Shown: positions 36,660 through 45,104 of the stretch, piece after piece
How the letters are laid out: every line of letters begins with the position of its first letter
How positions within the stretch are numbered: the first letter of the stretch is position 1
Assembly: GCA_040218145.1 (NCBI GenBank)
Contig: JAVJQK010000076.1
Span: 248,001 to 312,000, forward strand
Length of the DNA: 64,000 bases
Source of the DNA: Sandaracinaceae bacterium
Lineage (GTDB): Bacteria > Myxococcota_A > Polyangia > Polyangiales > Sandaracinaceae
Reading direction: 5' to 3'
Program-made: the position numbers and the translations under genes
Notes under the pieces: generated by a model
The model's input: the letters and a program-made list of their open reading frames with translations, nothing else
Database searches by the model: none
Told to the model about the DNA's origin: nothing

Positions 36660-37858
36660 AACCACAAGCGGTACGAGCGGAGGGTCTCGGCCGTCATGGC
36701 CCGGATGGGCATCGCGGCCATCACCTCGAGCGCGTTGGTCGGGCTCGAGCGGTCGCTGAGGAAGCGGGCCAGGAGCTTCGGCTCGACCTGCTCGAAGAGG
36801 CCGACCAGGGTCGCGGGCATGCGGCTCGTGTGTCTCGACAGATACGAGAGGAACACGCGGTCCTGGAAGAGCTGGAACGGCGTGCGCGGGGTGGGCGGCT
36901 CGGGCAGGGTGTCGTGATCGAGACGCGCGGCCATGCCCTCGCTGAAGGTCTGGATGGCCTGAAAGGCGTATCCTGTCGAAGGCTTGGCCATGCCGCCCCC
37001 GAGGCCGATGCGGTAGACGCGCTCCGACAGCCGGATGGGCATGGGCTCCGCGCTCATCGGGATCACCCCCGCCTCGCGATCGGTGATCCGCCACTCGTTC
37101 ACCCCGAGGCTCTCCCGGATGTATCGAACGAGCGCCGTCTCGTAGACCGCGTCCCCCGGGACCTCGGTGCCGAACCAGGTGGCCTCGACGAGCGCGCGCC
37201 GCGGGCCGTAGGGCAGGACATAGAAGAAGTGGACGCCGTGCTCCTGCGGCACCGCGAAGTCCATCAGGGTGGCCACGGTGGGGTCGAAGGCGTCGCGGTC
37301 GGCTTCGATCTGCCAGCCCTCGAAGTGCTGGAGGAAGGCCACGTCGCGGCCGGGGCGGCTCGCGGCGCGGCGCGGCGGGGGGCGGGAGTCGAAGGCGATG
37401 GGCGCGCGCAGGGTGCCGCCGCTCGTCTCCACCCGCACTCCGTCCGCGTGCTCGACGATCTCGCCCGCCGACGTGCCCAGCCGCAGCTCCACGCCCGGCT
37501 CCGCGCGCAGCCGGGCGAGCGCCCGGTCGTAGAACGCGTCCGACGGGAGGTGCTCGTAGCGGAGCCCGTCCGCGGAGCGCTCGACCCAGGGGCCGTCGTG
37601 CCGCACGCGCCAGCGGCTCCAGCGCTTCGTGACGAGGTCCTCGAACGGGTGCTCGACCACGTTCCAGAAGCACCACGTGCGGTCGCGGCCGTACTCGGTG
37701 CGCGGGTCGACCAGGAGCAGACGCCGGCCGCCGAGCCCGCGCTCCACGAGGTGCCACGCGAGGCTGAGCCCCGCGCACCCGGCGCCGACGATCAGCACGT
37801 CGGCGTCGCTCAGCGCACCGCTCGGGCGAGCGCTTCGACCGTCTCGTCGAAGGAGCAC
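36653..37858 (-). CDS. crtY: lycopene cyclase, CrtY type
   Basis: A FAD/NAD(P)-dependent lycopene beta-cyclase that closes the ionone rings of lycopene. The dinucleotide-binding fold is DVLIVGAGCAGLSLAWHL. Family segments are DRTWCFWNVVEHPF, HFFYVLPYGPRRALVEATWF, the GVIPMS stretch and GLGGGMAKPSTGYAFQAIQ. The start is uncertain: GTG 37858 has GAGGAG 4 bp upstream and overlaps the ATPase gene by 49 bp. A GTG at 37798 would trim the fold, and a CTG at 37813 would give a CTGA overlap. About 400 residues. It would feed the CrtU-like enzyme at 18 kb. Confidence 0.88.
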   Translation of the reverse strand: MLLRRDGRSARPSGALSDADVLIVGAGCAGLSLAWHLVERGLGGRRLLLVDPRTEYGRDRTWCFWNVVEHPFEDLVTKRWSRWRVRHDGPWVERSADGLRYEHLPSDAFYDRALARLRAEPGVELRLGTSAGEIVEHADGVRVETSGGTLRAPIAFDSRPPPRRAASRPGRDVAFLQHFEGWQIEADRDAFDPTVATLMDFAVPQEHGVHFFYVLPYGPRRALVEATWFGTEVPGDAVYETALVRYIRESLGVNEWRITDREAGVIPMSAEPMPIRLSERVYRIGLGGGMAKPSTGYAFQAIQTFSEGMAARLDHDTLPEPPTPRTPFQLFQDRVFLSYLSRHTSRMPATLVGLFEQVEPKLLARFLSDRSSPTNALEVMAAMPIRAMTAETLRSYRLWLR

Positions 37859-39114
37859 GTCTCTCCTCGGGGTTGGCGGAGGAAGGCCTCGATCGCGTCG
37901 ATGCGCTCGAGGGCCGCGTCGAGCTGGGGGTCGCGCCCCGGCTCGTGCGCGCCGAGCAGGACCAGGTCCCGCTTCGCTTCGTAGACCGACAGGTGCGCCC
38001 GGAGCGCGCGCGCGTGCTCGACCTGCTGCGCGTCGGTCACCGCGTCCATCACCCGCGAGAGGCTGTGGAGCGGGTCGATGGCGGGCCAGCGCCCGCGCGC
38101 CGCGAGCTCCCGGTCGAGCACCACGTGCCCGTCCAGCACGCCGCGCACCTCGTCCGCGATGGGCTCGTCCATGTCGCCGCCCTCGACGAGCACGGTGTAG
38201 ACGGCGGTGATCGAGCCGCGCTCGCCCTGCCCCGTGCGCTCGAGCAGCTCGGGCAAGGCGGCGAAGACGCTCGGCGGGTAGCCGCGCCGCGCGGGCGGCT
38301 CCCCCGCCGCGAGCCCCACCTCGCGCGCCGCGCGGGCGAAGCGGGTCACGCTGTCCATCAAGAGCAGCACCCGCTGGCCCCGGTCCCGGTAGTACTCGGC
38401 GAGCGCGGTCGCGACCCAGGCCGATCGCATGCGCACCAGCGCGGGCGCGTCGCTCGTCGCGGCCACCACCACCGAGCGCGCGAGGCCCTCGGCGCCGAGG
38501 CCCTCCTCGACCAGCTCCCGCACCTCGCGGCCGCGCTCGCCGACCATGCCGATCACCACCACGTCCGCGTCGGCCTTGCGCGCGATGCGCCCGAGGAGCG
38601 TGCTCTTGCCCACGCCGCTGCCCGCGAAGAGGCCCACGCGCTGCCCCTCGCCCAGGGTCATCAGCCCGTCGATGGCGCGCACCCCCGTGACGAAGGGCGT
38701 CGTGATGCGGGCGCGCGAGAGCGGATCGGGCGCGGGCCGCATCACCGGCCAGGCCACCCCGGGCGGGAGCGGCCGACCGTCGATCGGCTGGCCCAGCCCG
38801 TCGATCACCCGGCCTCGCAGCGCGTCGCTCGCCTGGATCGCGAACGGCCGCCCGGTCGGGCGCACGGGCAGGTCGGGCCCCACCCCGCGGGCGTCTCCGA
38901 GCGGCAGCAGGGTCGCGTCGTCGAGCTCGAAGCCCACCACCTCCGCGAGCAGCGGGCCCTGGTCGCGCCGCAGGATCTCCACCACCTCGCCGACCCGGAC
39001 CCCCGGGATGGAGGCGCGAATGGTCAGGCCCACGAGCGCGCGCACCCGGCCCGTGACCGCCACCGAGTCGGTGGCGGCGAGCGTCGAGAGCGCGCGTTCG
39101 AGATCGAAGGCCAT
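37810..39114 (-). CDS. FliI/SctN-type secretion ATPase (orphan)
   Basis: A 434-residue F1-like ATPase of the flagellar/type III secretion export family. Walker A is GLFAGSGVGKSTLLG, Walker B is VLLLMDSVTRFARAAREV, and the family-specific GEPPARRGYPPSVFAALPELLERTG is intact. In FliI/SctN the enzyme unfolds and delivers export substrates to the secretion gate. No other flagellar or type III gene is present here; neighbours are dnaJ and lycopene cyclase. The start ATG at 39114 has AGGG upstream; an ATG at 39132 is possible. Confidence 0.9.
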   Translation of the reverse strand: MAFDLERALSTLAATDSVAVTGRVRALVGLTIRASIPGVRVGEVVEILRRDQGPLLAEVVGFELDDATLLPLGDARGVGPDLPVRPTGRPFAIQASDALRGRVIDGLGQPIDGRPLPPGVAWPVMRPAPDPLSRARITTPFVTGVRAIDGLMTLGEGQRVGLFAGSGVGKSTLLGRIARKADADVVVIGMVGERGREVRELVEEGLGAEGLARSVVVAATSDAPALVRMRSAWVATALAEYYRDRGQRVLLLMDSVTRFARAAREVGLAAGEPPARRGYPPSVFAALPELLERTGQGERGSITAVYTVLVEGGDMDEPIADEVRGVLDGHVVLDRELAARGRWPAIDPLHSLSRVMDAVTDAQQVEHARALRAHLSVYEAKRDLVLLGAHEPGRDPQLDAALERIDAIEAFLRQPRGETCSFDETVEALARAVR

Positions 39115-39174
39115 GTGCCGACCCTGCCACATAGGGCCCAGCGGCTGTAAATCGCAAGGCGTCCCGAGCGCGGC

Positions 39175-40275
39175 TCAGTCGAAGAGCGCCTTGAGCTTGT
39201 CGAGGAAGCTCTTCTGCTGCGGGTGGACCTCTTCGCCCATCTCCGCCGCGAGGTCGTGGATCAGCTGCTTCTGCTTCTTGCTGATCTTCTCGGGCACCTC
39301 GACCACGATCTTCACCAGCTCGTCGCCCTTGCCGTAGCCGCCGAGCACCGGGATGCCCTTGCCGCGGAGCCGGAAGATCTTGCCCGACTGCGTGCCGGCG
39401 GGGATGCGCATCTTCACGCGGCCGTCGAGCGTGGGCACGTCGATCTGCGCGCCGAGCACCGCCTGCGGGAAGCTGATCGGCACGGTCACGCGCACGTCGG
39501 CGCCGTCGCGCTGAAAGAGCGGGTGCGGCTCCACCACGATGCGCACGTGCAGGTCGCCCGCGCCGCCGCGGCCGCGCTCGCCGCCGCCCTTGACGGTGCG
39601 GATGGAGCCGTCCTCGACCCCGGCCGGGATCTTGACGTCGAGCTCCTCGGACCGGGGCACGACCCCGTCGCCCGCGCAGGCGTGGCAGGGCTTCTCGATG
39701 CGCTTGCCCGAGCCGCCGCAGGTCGCGCAGGGGCGGGCCACGCTGAAGAAGCCGCGCTGGTAGCGCACCTCGCCCTTGCCGCTGCACTGGGCGCACGCGC
39801 TGACGGTGGTCCCCGCCGCCGCGCCGCTCCCGTCGCACTCCTCGCAAGGCTGGGCGCGCTGGATGGTGATGCTCTTGTCGGCCCCGAGCGCGGCCTCCTC
39901 GAAGCTGACGTTCAGGTCCACCTCGATGTCGCCGCCCACGCGCGCGCGCCGCATGCCGCCGCCGAAGACGCCGCCGAAGAGCCCCTCGAGCAGGTCGCCG
40001 AAGGAGGAGAAGTCGACCCGCTCGTACGGCGTGCCGCCGCCCGCGTTCTGGAAGGCGGCGTGGCCCATCCGGTCGTAGCGGCGGCGCTTCTCGTCGTCGG
40101 AGAGCACCGCGTAGGCCTCGGTGGCCTCCTTGAAGCGCGCCTCGGCCGCCGCGTCGCCCGGGTTGCGGTCGGGGTGAGAGGCGAGCGCGATCTTGCGGAA
40201 CGCCCGCTTGATCTCGTCGAGCGAGGCCCCTTTGTTCACGCCGAGCGTGTCGTAGTAGTCCCGCTTTGGCGCCAC
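39175..40275 (-). CDS. dnaJ: chaperone DnaJ
   Basis: An Hsp40 co-chaperone that stimulates DnaK. The J domain (KRDYYDTLGVNKGASLDEIK) contains the HPD motif (ASHPDRNPGD). A Gly-rich linker is followed by four zinc-binding repeats CEECDGSG, CAQCSGKG, CATCGGSG and CHACAGDG, then the C-terminal substrate-binding domain. The GTG at 40275 gives the standard N-terminus. A GTG at 40311 adds 12 residues and would overlap a doubtful upstream frame as GTGA. No dnaK or grpE lies next to it. About 366 residues. Confidence 0.95.
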   Translation of the reverse strand: MAPKRDYYDTLGVNKGASLDEIKRAFRKIALASHPDRNPGDAAAEARFKEATEAYAVLSDDEKRRRYDRMGHAAFQNAGGGTPYERVDFSSFGDLLEGLFGGVFGGGMRRARVGGDIEVDLNVSFEEAALGADKSITIQRAQPCEECDGSGAAAGTTVSACAQCSGKGEVRYQRGFFSVARPCATCGGSGKRIEKPCHACAGDGVVPRSEELDVKIPAGVEDGSIRTVKGGGERGRGGAGDLHVRIVVEPHPLFQRDGADVRVTVPISFPQAVLGAQIDVPTLDGRVKMRIPAGTQSGKIFRLRGKGIPVLGGYGKGDELVKIVVEVPEKISKKQKQLIHDLAAEMGEEVHPQQKSFLDKLKALFD

Positions 40276-40390
40276 GGCGGGGGACTCTAGCAGGGCGTCG
40301 ACGAACTTCACTCCTCGTCTTCGCTCTCGAGCCGAGGAGGCAGGAGTCCCGGCTCTCCCGTCGTCGCCGAGCCTGAGAAGCCATTCGCGC

Positions 40391-40672
40391 GACCCGCCCC
40401 CGCGATCGGGTGATGCGCCCCCCCATTCCGCGGCATGCGCCCCCCCATTCGGTCGATGCGCCCCCGCGATCGCGCGACCCGCCCCCGCGATCGGTTGATG
40501 CGCCCCCGCGATCGGTTGATGCGCCCCCCGTGGGGGCGGGTCTCGCCAATAGGGGGGCGGGTCCGGCTAATAGGGGGGCGGGTCAACGCTAATAGGGGGG
40601 CGGGTCGACGCTAATAGGGGGGCGGGTCCAGCCAATGGGGGGGCGGGTCTCGCTAATAGGGGGGCGTATCCC
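40391..40672. repeat. mirror-like G/C-skewed minisatellite
   Basis: About six C-rich 21-bp units (pattern GATGCGCCCCCGCGATCGGTT) run to 40529. They switch at GCGCCCCCCGTGGGGGCGGG (40521-40540) into about six G-rich 21-22-bp units (pattern AATAGGGGGGCGGGTC plus 5-6 variable bases). The G-runs are long enough for G-quadruplexes and the two halves can pair partly. The stretch fills most of the dnaJ to ADP-ribosylglycohydrolase gap. Confidence 0.85.
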
Positions 40673-40829
40673 AGGACTGGGAGGGGTGAGGCCCGTCGAT
40701 GTCCCGGAACGAGGGCGGTCGGGCGGTTTCGGCGAGGACGAGGGTCGCCGAATGGGGGCGGCTGTCGCGTGGGCATGGCTCGAGGACCAACCCGTTGAGG
40801 CAACTCCAGGGTCGTGGGAACGTGCGGCG

Positions 40830-43133
40830 ATGGGCGACGAAGGGCAGCTCAGCCTCCTCGACATCGCGGCCGGCCCCGCGACCCCCGAAGTGGCGGTCTC
40901 CGAGGAGAGCGCCTCCGTGCGCTGGATCGCGGGCGTCGAGCCGGGGCGCCTCGGGCGGGTCTCGTTCGGCGCGCTGGACGTGCTGCGGGACGCCTCGAAG
41001 GCGAGCGTGTTCGTCGGGGTGGGCGTCGACCGCGCCGCGTTCGCGCGGGCCGCGGACGACGCGGACCTGGCCGTGCGCTGGACCGAGACGCCGGACGAGG
41101 AGCGACACATCGCCGCCCTCGCCTTCGACCTGCGCCACGGACGCCGCTGCGTGTTGATCGGACAAGAGCCCGACACCGCGATGCTGGCCGCGCTGGTCAT
41201 GGTCGAGCGCGGCGCCAAGCCGTCCGAGGCCATCGCCGCGCTGGGCGGCAAGGCGGTGTTCGGCCCGGAGAGAGAGGCGACGATCCGAGCCAGGAGAGCC
41301 GAAGCCCGAGAAGCCTTCGCCCTGCGCGCTTCTCGCCAGGCCGGCGCCGCGGTGGCCGCGAGCGGTCCCGGATCCGCCGCCGCACCCGTTGCCGCGCCCC
41401 CTGCCGCGTCCGTTCCCGCTGCCGCGTCCGTTCCCGCTGCCGCGTCCGTTCCCGCTGCCGCGTCCGTTCCCGCTGCCGCGTCCGTTCCCGCTGCCGCTCC
41501 CGTTTCCGCTGCCGTTCCCGTTCCCGCTGCCGTTCCCGAGTCCGCTGCCGCTCCCGAGTCCGCATCATCCGAGTCCGCTGCCGAGTCCGAGTCCACTGCC
41601 GCGTCCGCAGCCGCGTCCGCAGCCGCGTCCGCAGCCGCTGCCGCTCCCGTTCCCGCTGCCGTTCCCGTTCCCGTTCCCGTTTCCGCTCCCGCTCCCGCTC
41701 CCGTTCCCGCATCCGAGTCCGCTCCCGCTGCCGAGTCCGCTCCCGCATCCGAGTCCGCAGCCGCTCCCGCTGCCGAGTCCGCATCCGCATCCGAGTCCGA
41801 GTCCGCAGCCGAATCCGCTCTCGGGTCCGACTCCGGCGCCGGGTCCGACTCCGCTGCTGGCTCCGACTCTGTTGCTGCGTCCGCATCAGAGTCCGCTGCT
41901 GCGCCCGCATCGGAGTCCGCATCGGAGTCCGCAGCCGAATCCGCTCTCGGGTCCGACTCCGGCGCCGGGTCCGCCTCCGTTGCCGGGTCCGAGTCCGCTG
42001 CCGCGTCCGCATCCGAGTCCGCTGCCGCCGCGTCCGATTCCGAACCCGAAACCGCGTCCGCTTCCGAACCCGCGTCCTCCGAACCAGCCTCCGCTCGCCA
42101 AGCCACGTCAGAGGCGCGCGCGGCCGATCCCTCCAGCGCGACGTCCGCCGCGGTCCCTTCAGCTCGCGCCCCCTCCCGCGAGGCGCGCGTCCGCGGGGCG
42201 GTCCTGGGCGCGGCGATCGGGGACGCGATGGGGCACCCGACGGAGTTCGTCGGCTCCTTCGAGGCCATCCGCGACAAGTGGCCGCCGGACGGCGTGACCG
42301 GATACGCGCTCACCTGGGAGCGCGACGGGAAGCGGTTTGCTCCCTACACCGACGACACCCAGATGGCCGAGCTCGTCGTGCGCGCGCTCCTCTGGAGGCG
42401 CGAGCGCGGCGCGGATCTCGACGCGACCATGCGGCACCTCGGCGGGCTCTTCGCCGAGTGGGCCGAGGACCCGCAGGGCGGACACCGCGCGCCGGGCAAC
42501 GCGTGCCTGCTCGGATCGCGCAACCTCGCGCGCGGTGTGCCCTGGTTCGAGGCGGGCGGCGAGCGGGCGGGCGGCTGCGGCTCCGTCATGCGGGCCTACC
42601 CCTTCGGGCTCCTCTTCTCGGCCGACCTCGAGCGCGCCGAGGCGTGGTCCGTCGCGCACTCCAAGCTGACGCACCGCGACCCCATCGCGCTCGCCGCGTG
42701 CGCCGCCATGGCCGTCGGCGTCGCGCATCTGCTGAACGACGCCTCCCCGCTCCACGCCCTCAGCGAGATGATCGGCGCCGCCTGCCGCTACAGCGCGAGC
42801 ACGGGCGCGATGATGGCGCAGGCGCTCGACGAAGCGCAGCGCGGCGTGCCGCCCGAGGTCACCCTGAAGCGCCTCGAAGGCTGGGCCGCGCACGAGGCCA
42901 TCGCGGCCGGCGTCTACCTCTTCGCCCGCCACCCCGAAGACGCCCGCGCCGCGATCCTCGAGGCGGCCAACACCCCCGGCGACAGCGACAGCCTCGCCAC
43001 CCTCGCGGGCGCGCTCGTGGGCGCTCACGGCGGCGTCGACGTGCTCCCGGCCGAGTGGATCGCCGAGCTCGAGCGGAGCGACGCCCTCGACGCGCTGGCC
43101 CGGAGTCTGGCTCGCGCAGAGCTCGACGAATGA
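40830..43133 (+). CDS. ADP-ribosylglycohydrolase with long low-complexity linker
   Basis: A 767-residue protein. The C-terminal third (about residue 445 on) is a DraG-type ADP-ribosylglycohydrolase that would remove ADP-ribose from proteins or nucleic acids. Metal-site motifs are [19 protein letters not shown] and [17 protein letters not shown]. The N-terminal 170 residues resemble a dual-specificity-phosphatase fold ([23 protein letters not shown]) but lack the CX5R catalytic motif. Between them lie about 250 residues of Ala/Pro/Ser/Val/Glu repeats encoded by hexamer-like DNA. The start is uncertain: ATG 40752 has GAGGG upstream and is an alternative. Confidence 0.85.
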   Translation: MGDEGQLSLLDIAAGPATPEVAVSEESASVRWIAGVEPGRLGRVSFGALDVLRDASKASVFVGVGVDRAAFARAADDADLAVRWTETPDEERHIAALAFDLRHGRRCVLIGQEPDTAMLAALVMVERGAKPSEAIAALGGKAVFGPEREATIRARRAEAREAFALRASRQAGAAVAASGPGSAAAPVAAPPAASVPAAASVPAAASVPAAASVPAAASVPAAAPVSAAVPVPAAVPESAAAPESASSESAAESESTAASAAASAAASAAAAAPVPAAVPVPVPVSAPAPAPVPASESAPAAESAPASESAAAPAAESASASESESAAESALGSDSGAGSDSAAGSDSVAASASESAAAPASESASESAAESALGSDSGAGSASVAGSESAAASASESAAAASDSEPETASASEPASSEPASARQATSEARAADPSSATSAAVPSARAPSREARVRGAVLGAAIGDAMGHPTEFVGSFEAIRDKWPPDGVTGYALTWERDGKRFAPYTDDTQMAELVVRALLWRRERGADLDATMRHLGGLFAEWAEDPQGGHRAPGNACLLGSRNLARGVPWFEAGGERAGGCGSVMRAYPFGLLFSADLERAEAWSVAHSKLTHRDPIALAACAAMAVGVAHLLNDASPLHALSEMIGAACRYSASTGAMMAQALDEAQRGVPPEVTLKRLEGWAAHEAIAAGVYLFARHPEDARAAILEAANTPGDSDSLATLAGALVGAHGGVDVLPAEWIAELERSDALDALARSLARAELDE
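41375..42110 (+). repeat. hexamer-based low-complexity tract in the glycohydrolase gene
   Basis: About 730 bp of imperfect 6-bp and 18-bp units (CCGTTCCCGCTGCCGCGT and variants such as CCGAGTCCG) encode the AAASVP-, SESA- and ASES-rich linker. The strand is strongly pyrimidine-biased. All plus-strand frames stay open for long distances, so frameshifting indels by slippage would not stop translation at once. Confidence 0.9.
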
Positions 43134-43134
43134 A
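43108..43134 (+). repeat. 27-bp direct repeat, copy 1 (left flank of XRE-NTase module)
   Basis: Covers the last codons and stop of the glycohydrolase gene (TGGCTCGCGCAGAG, three variable bases, GACGAATGAA). It matches copy 2 at 44051-44077 in 25 of 27 positions. Confidence 0.8.
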
Positions 43135-43158
43135 CGGGTGACTTGGCGATGGCTGGAG

Positions 43159-43176
43159 GATGTCGGATGTGACATC
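43159..43176. promoter_or_regulatory. inverted repeat, probable XRE operator
   Basis: GATGTC-N6-GACATC, perfect 6-bp arms, ending 9 bp before the GTG start of the XRE gene. Position and symmetry fit autoregulation by the HTH protein. Confidence 0.55.
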
Positions 43177-43184
43177 TTGGGTGC

Positions 43185-43601
43185 GTGAAGGATCGGCTCG
43201 TCGAGATCGTGCGGAGGCGGCGTCGGGAGCTCGGGTGGACGCAACGTGAGCTCGCGCGGGCGGTGGGTTCGAGCGCCTCGCGCATCTCCAAGCTGGAGCA
43301 CGGAGACGCGAGCGTGTCCCTCGAGCTCGTCGCTCGCTGTCTGGAGGCGATGTCGGTCACGTTGAAGCTCGACCCCGACGACGCGCTCGACCCGCTGCGC
43401 CAGCCGGGGCTCACCGAGCATCACCGCGCGGAGCTCTCCCGTGAGCTCCTGAGACGTCGGATCGCGGCGCGCATCGCGGAGCGCGAGGGCGTCGACCCGG
43501 ACGACGTGCGTCACGCGCTGGCCAACCTCGAGCTCGAGCCGCTCGAGCGCCTGCGCCGGATGTTCCAACGTGCCCGACTCCATCGACAGTCCGTTCACTG
43601 A
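43185..43601 (+). CDS. XRE-family HTH regulator (probable antitoxin)
   Basis: A 138-residue protein. The N-terminal helix-turn-helix (about residues 17-55) reads WTQRELARAVGSSASRISKL, followed by EHGDASVSLELVARCLEAM. A charged helical C-terminus may contact a partner (DDVRHALANLELEPLERLRR). The GTG start lies just after an inverted repeat. The end overlaps the start of the nucleotidyltransferase-like gene by 32 bp, the usual arrangement of an antitoxin followed by its toxin. The toxin-antitoxin role is inferred from this pairing. Confidence 0.82.
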   Translation: MKDRLVEIVRRRRRELGWTQRELARAVGSSASRISKLEHGDASVSLELVARCLEAMSVTLKLDPDDALDPLRQPGLTEHHRAELSRELLRRRIAARIAEREGVDPDDVRHALANLELEPLERLRRMFQRARLHRQSVH

Positions 43602-44028
43602 CGAAGAGCTGACGTTCTTCCAGGGGCTCACCGAGCGCGGCGTGCGCTTCGTGCTCGTCGGGCTGTCGGCGGCCGTGGTGCAGGGGGCGGATACGACGAC
43701 GCAGGACCTCGATGTCTGGTTCGAGTCGCTCGGAGACTCCGGGATCGGGGAGGCGGCGCACGACGCGGGCGGGTTCTTCGCGACCCGCACTCATCCGCCG
43801 ATGATCGGAGGTCGCGGGCTCGAGAGGATCGACGTCGTCACGCACTGCGATGGCCTCGAGGGTTTCGACGCCGAGTACGCGCGGACCAAGACGCTGAAGC
43901 TGGGCGAAGTCGAGCTCCGAGTCCTCGACCTCGAGCGCATCATCGCGAGCAAGGAGGCGGCCGGGCGGCCAAAGGACCTCGCGGTGTTGCCCGCGCTCAG
44001 GGCCGCGCTCGCGGCCGCGCGGGGCTGA
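43570..44028 (+). CDS. nucleotidyltransferase-fold protein (probable toxin or partner)
   Basis: A 152-residue protein with the minimal nucleotidyltransferase pattern: a glycine segment (RFVLVGLSAAVVQGADTTT) followed by the metal-binding DLDVW. A later acidic position (ERIDVVTH) and the lysine-rich end (RIIASKEAAGRPKDLAVL) match MNT/AbiEii-like and DUF6036-like proteins. The start is GTG at 43570. It is translated together with an XRE regulator. It could be a growth-inhibiting nucleotidyltransferase or a defence module; activity is not proven. Confidence 0.75.
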   Translation: MPDSIDSPFTDEELTFFQGLTERGVRFVLVGLSAAVVQGADTTTQDLDVWFESLGDSGIGEAAHDAGGFFATRTHPPMIGGRGLERIDVVTHCDGLEGFDAEYARTKTLKLGEVELRVLDLERIIASKEAAGRPKDLAVLPALRAALAAARG

Positions 44029-44050
44029 CCCCCGGACGTCGCGCGGAACT

Positions 44051-44077
44051 TGGCTCGCGCAGAGTTTGACGAATGAA
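44051..44077 (+). repeat. 27-bp direct repeat, copy 2 (right flank of XRE-NTase module)
   Basis: A near copy of the glycohydrolase 3' end (43108-43134) placed 943 bp further on, 23 bp after the nucleotidyltransferase gene. Just after it lie the direct repeat GGATCGTCCC (two copies) and the 14-bp palindrome CGCGCTGCAGCGCG (about 44097-44110), so it may belong to a larger dispersed element. Confidence 0.75.
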
Positions 44078-44126
44078 TAGGATCGTCCCTGCCTCCGCGC
44101 TGCAGCGCGAACGGGATCGTCCCCGC

Positions 44127-44462
44127 TCAGGGTGCGCGGTCGAGGATCGTGTAGGGGACGCCGAGGAAGGTCGCGAAGAGGCGGGCGCCCATCTGGGTGA
44201 GCTGCGACCGGCTGACGATGGTGAGAGAGAGGATCTGCCCACGGCGCGGCCAGACCGCCGTCTGCCAGGCCTTCCGGGTGGCCGGCGCGTACGCCTCCAC
44301 CTCGCTGAGGTCGAGCAACAGATGCACGGACGCGTCTCCCATCACCTCGACGCAGCGCGCCGCGGACGCGCGCCCCGTCTCGGCGTCGAGCCTGCCCCGG
44401 AAGCAGACGCGAACTCGGGAGTCGGGGTCTCGCTCGACGGTCCAGCTCGGCGATTCGGCCAC
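44127..44462 (-). CDS. STAS/SpoIIAA-like small protein
   Basis: A 111-residue protein with the alternating strand/helix pattern of STAS-like domains: VRVCFRGRLDAETGRA, then VHLLLDLSEVEAYAPATRKAW, then ILSLTIVSRSQLTQMGARLF. The conserved phospho-serine of classical anti-sigma antagonists (DLSxxxxxDS) is not in place; DLSEVEAYAPATR is found instead. It may be a stand-alone member without partner-switch phosphorylation. No sigma or anti-sigma gene adjoins it. Confidence 0.6.
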   Translation of the reverse strand: MAESPSWTVERDPDSRVRVCFRGRLDAETGRASAARCVEVMGDASVHLLLDLSEVEAYAPATRKAWQTAVWPRRGQILSLTIVSRSQLTQMGARLFATFLGVPYTILDRAP

Positions 44463-44507
44463 GGCTGGGATTGTAACGGCAGACGCTCAGGTCCATGAAT
44501 GGCGTCG

Positions 44508-45104
44508 TCATCCCGAGCTCGCCTCGCCCGTCGTGAGCAGCCGCTCGAGCTCTCGACGGTCCCGTACGCGGATCCAGCGCAGGTGGGCCCAGCGCGGGTC
44601 GTCGATGCGGGCGAGGAACTCGGCTCGGTAGGCGTGGTGACGGGTGAAGCTCCACGCGAGCACGGAGCGCTCCGGGTCGAGGGAGTAGAGGTTGCTCCAG
44701 GGCTCGCGGTTGCCGTTGTAGAGCACCTCGCGCGTGACGAGGCGGCGCAGGGTGCGCCGGAGCAAGGAGCGCATGACCACGGCGCGCGGCAGGTCGAGCC
44801 AGACGACGGTGTCCGCCGCGCCCCAGATCAGCTCGCGGTACATCGCGTAGTTGCCGTCGACGACCCAGCGCGGCTCGCCGTCGGTGAACGCGGCGATCTC
44901 CGCCCGCGCTTCGCCTTCGGGTCGCGGGGTCCAGCCGGCCATGTGATGCACGTGGTCCAGCTCGAGCCACGCGTAGCCGCGCTCGTCCCGCAGGCGCCGA
45001 GCGAGCGTGCTCTTGCCCGACCCGCTCGACCCGATGATCGCGACGCGATCCCCCAGCGTCAGGGGATGGGGGAGAGCGGAGGCATCTCGCGCGGCGTCGG
45101 TCAC
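44508..45104 (-). CDS. P-loop adenylate-kinase-like NTPase
   Basis: A 198-residue protein with Walker A VAIIGSSGSGKSTLARRL, the LELDHVHHMAGWTPRP segment and WVVDGNYAMYR. These are typical of small kinases once called topology-modulation (FlaR-like) proteins. The substrate is unknown, and such proteins resemble shikimate or adenylate kinases. The GTG start at 45104 overlaps the stop of the upstream lipoprotein (GTGA). An ATG at 45158 would add 18 residues and overlap far more. Confidence 0.8.
   Translation of the reverse strand: MTDAARDASALPHPLTLGDRVAIIGSSGSGKSTLARRLRDERGYAWLELDHVHHMAGWTPRPEGEARAEIAAFTDGEPRWVVDGNYAMYRELIWGAADTVVWLDLPRAVVMRSLLRRTLRRLVTREVLYNGNREPWSNLYSLDPERSVLAWSFTRHHAYRAEFLARIDDPRWAHLRWIRVRDRRELERLLTTGEASSG

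Noticed and set aside
32799-37778. A 1659-codon open frame on the minus strand spanning menF, ubiE, the prenyl synthase and crtY
   Set aside because: Only its end corresponds to menF. The rest is Arg/Pro/Ala-rich out-of-frame reading of well-identified genes and crosses the repeat block, as expected from high GC content.
40308-40586. A 92-codon minus-strand frame in the minisatellite, ending in a GTGA overlap with a possible dnaJ start
   Set aside because: Most of it is translation of 21-bp repeats (RPPI/RINRSRG units). The overlap with an alternative dnaJ GTG is suggestive, but dnaJ homology favours a later start. It is left as a doubtful frame.
41375-42110. Regularly repeated hexamers considered as a CRISPR-like array
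   Set aside because: There are no unique spacers between constant repeats. The units are contiguous, in frame with a gene, and encode an Ala/Pro/Ser linker.
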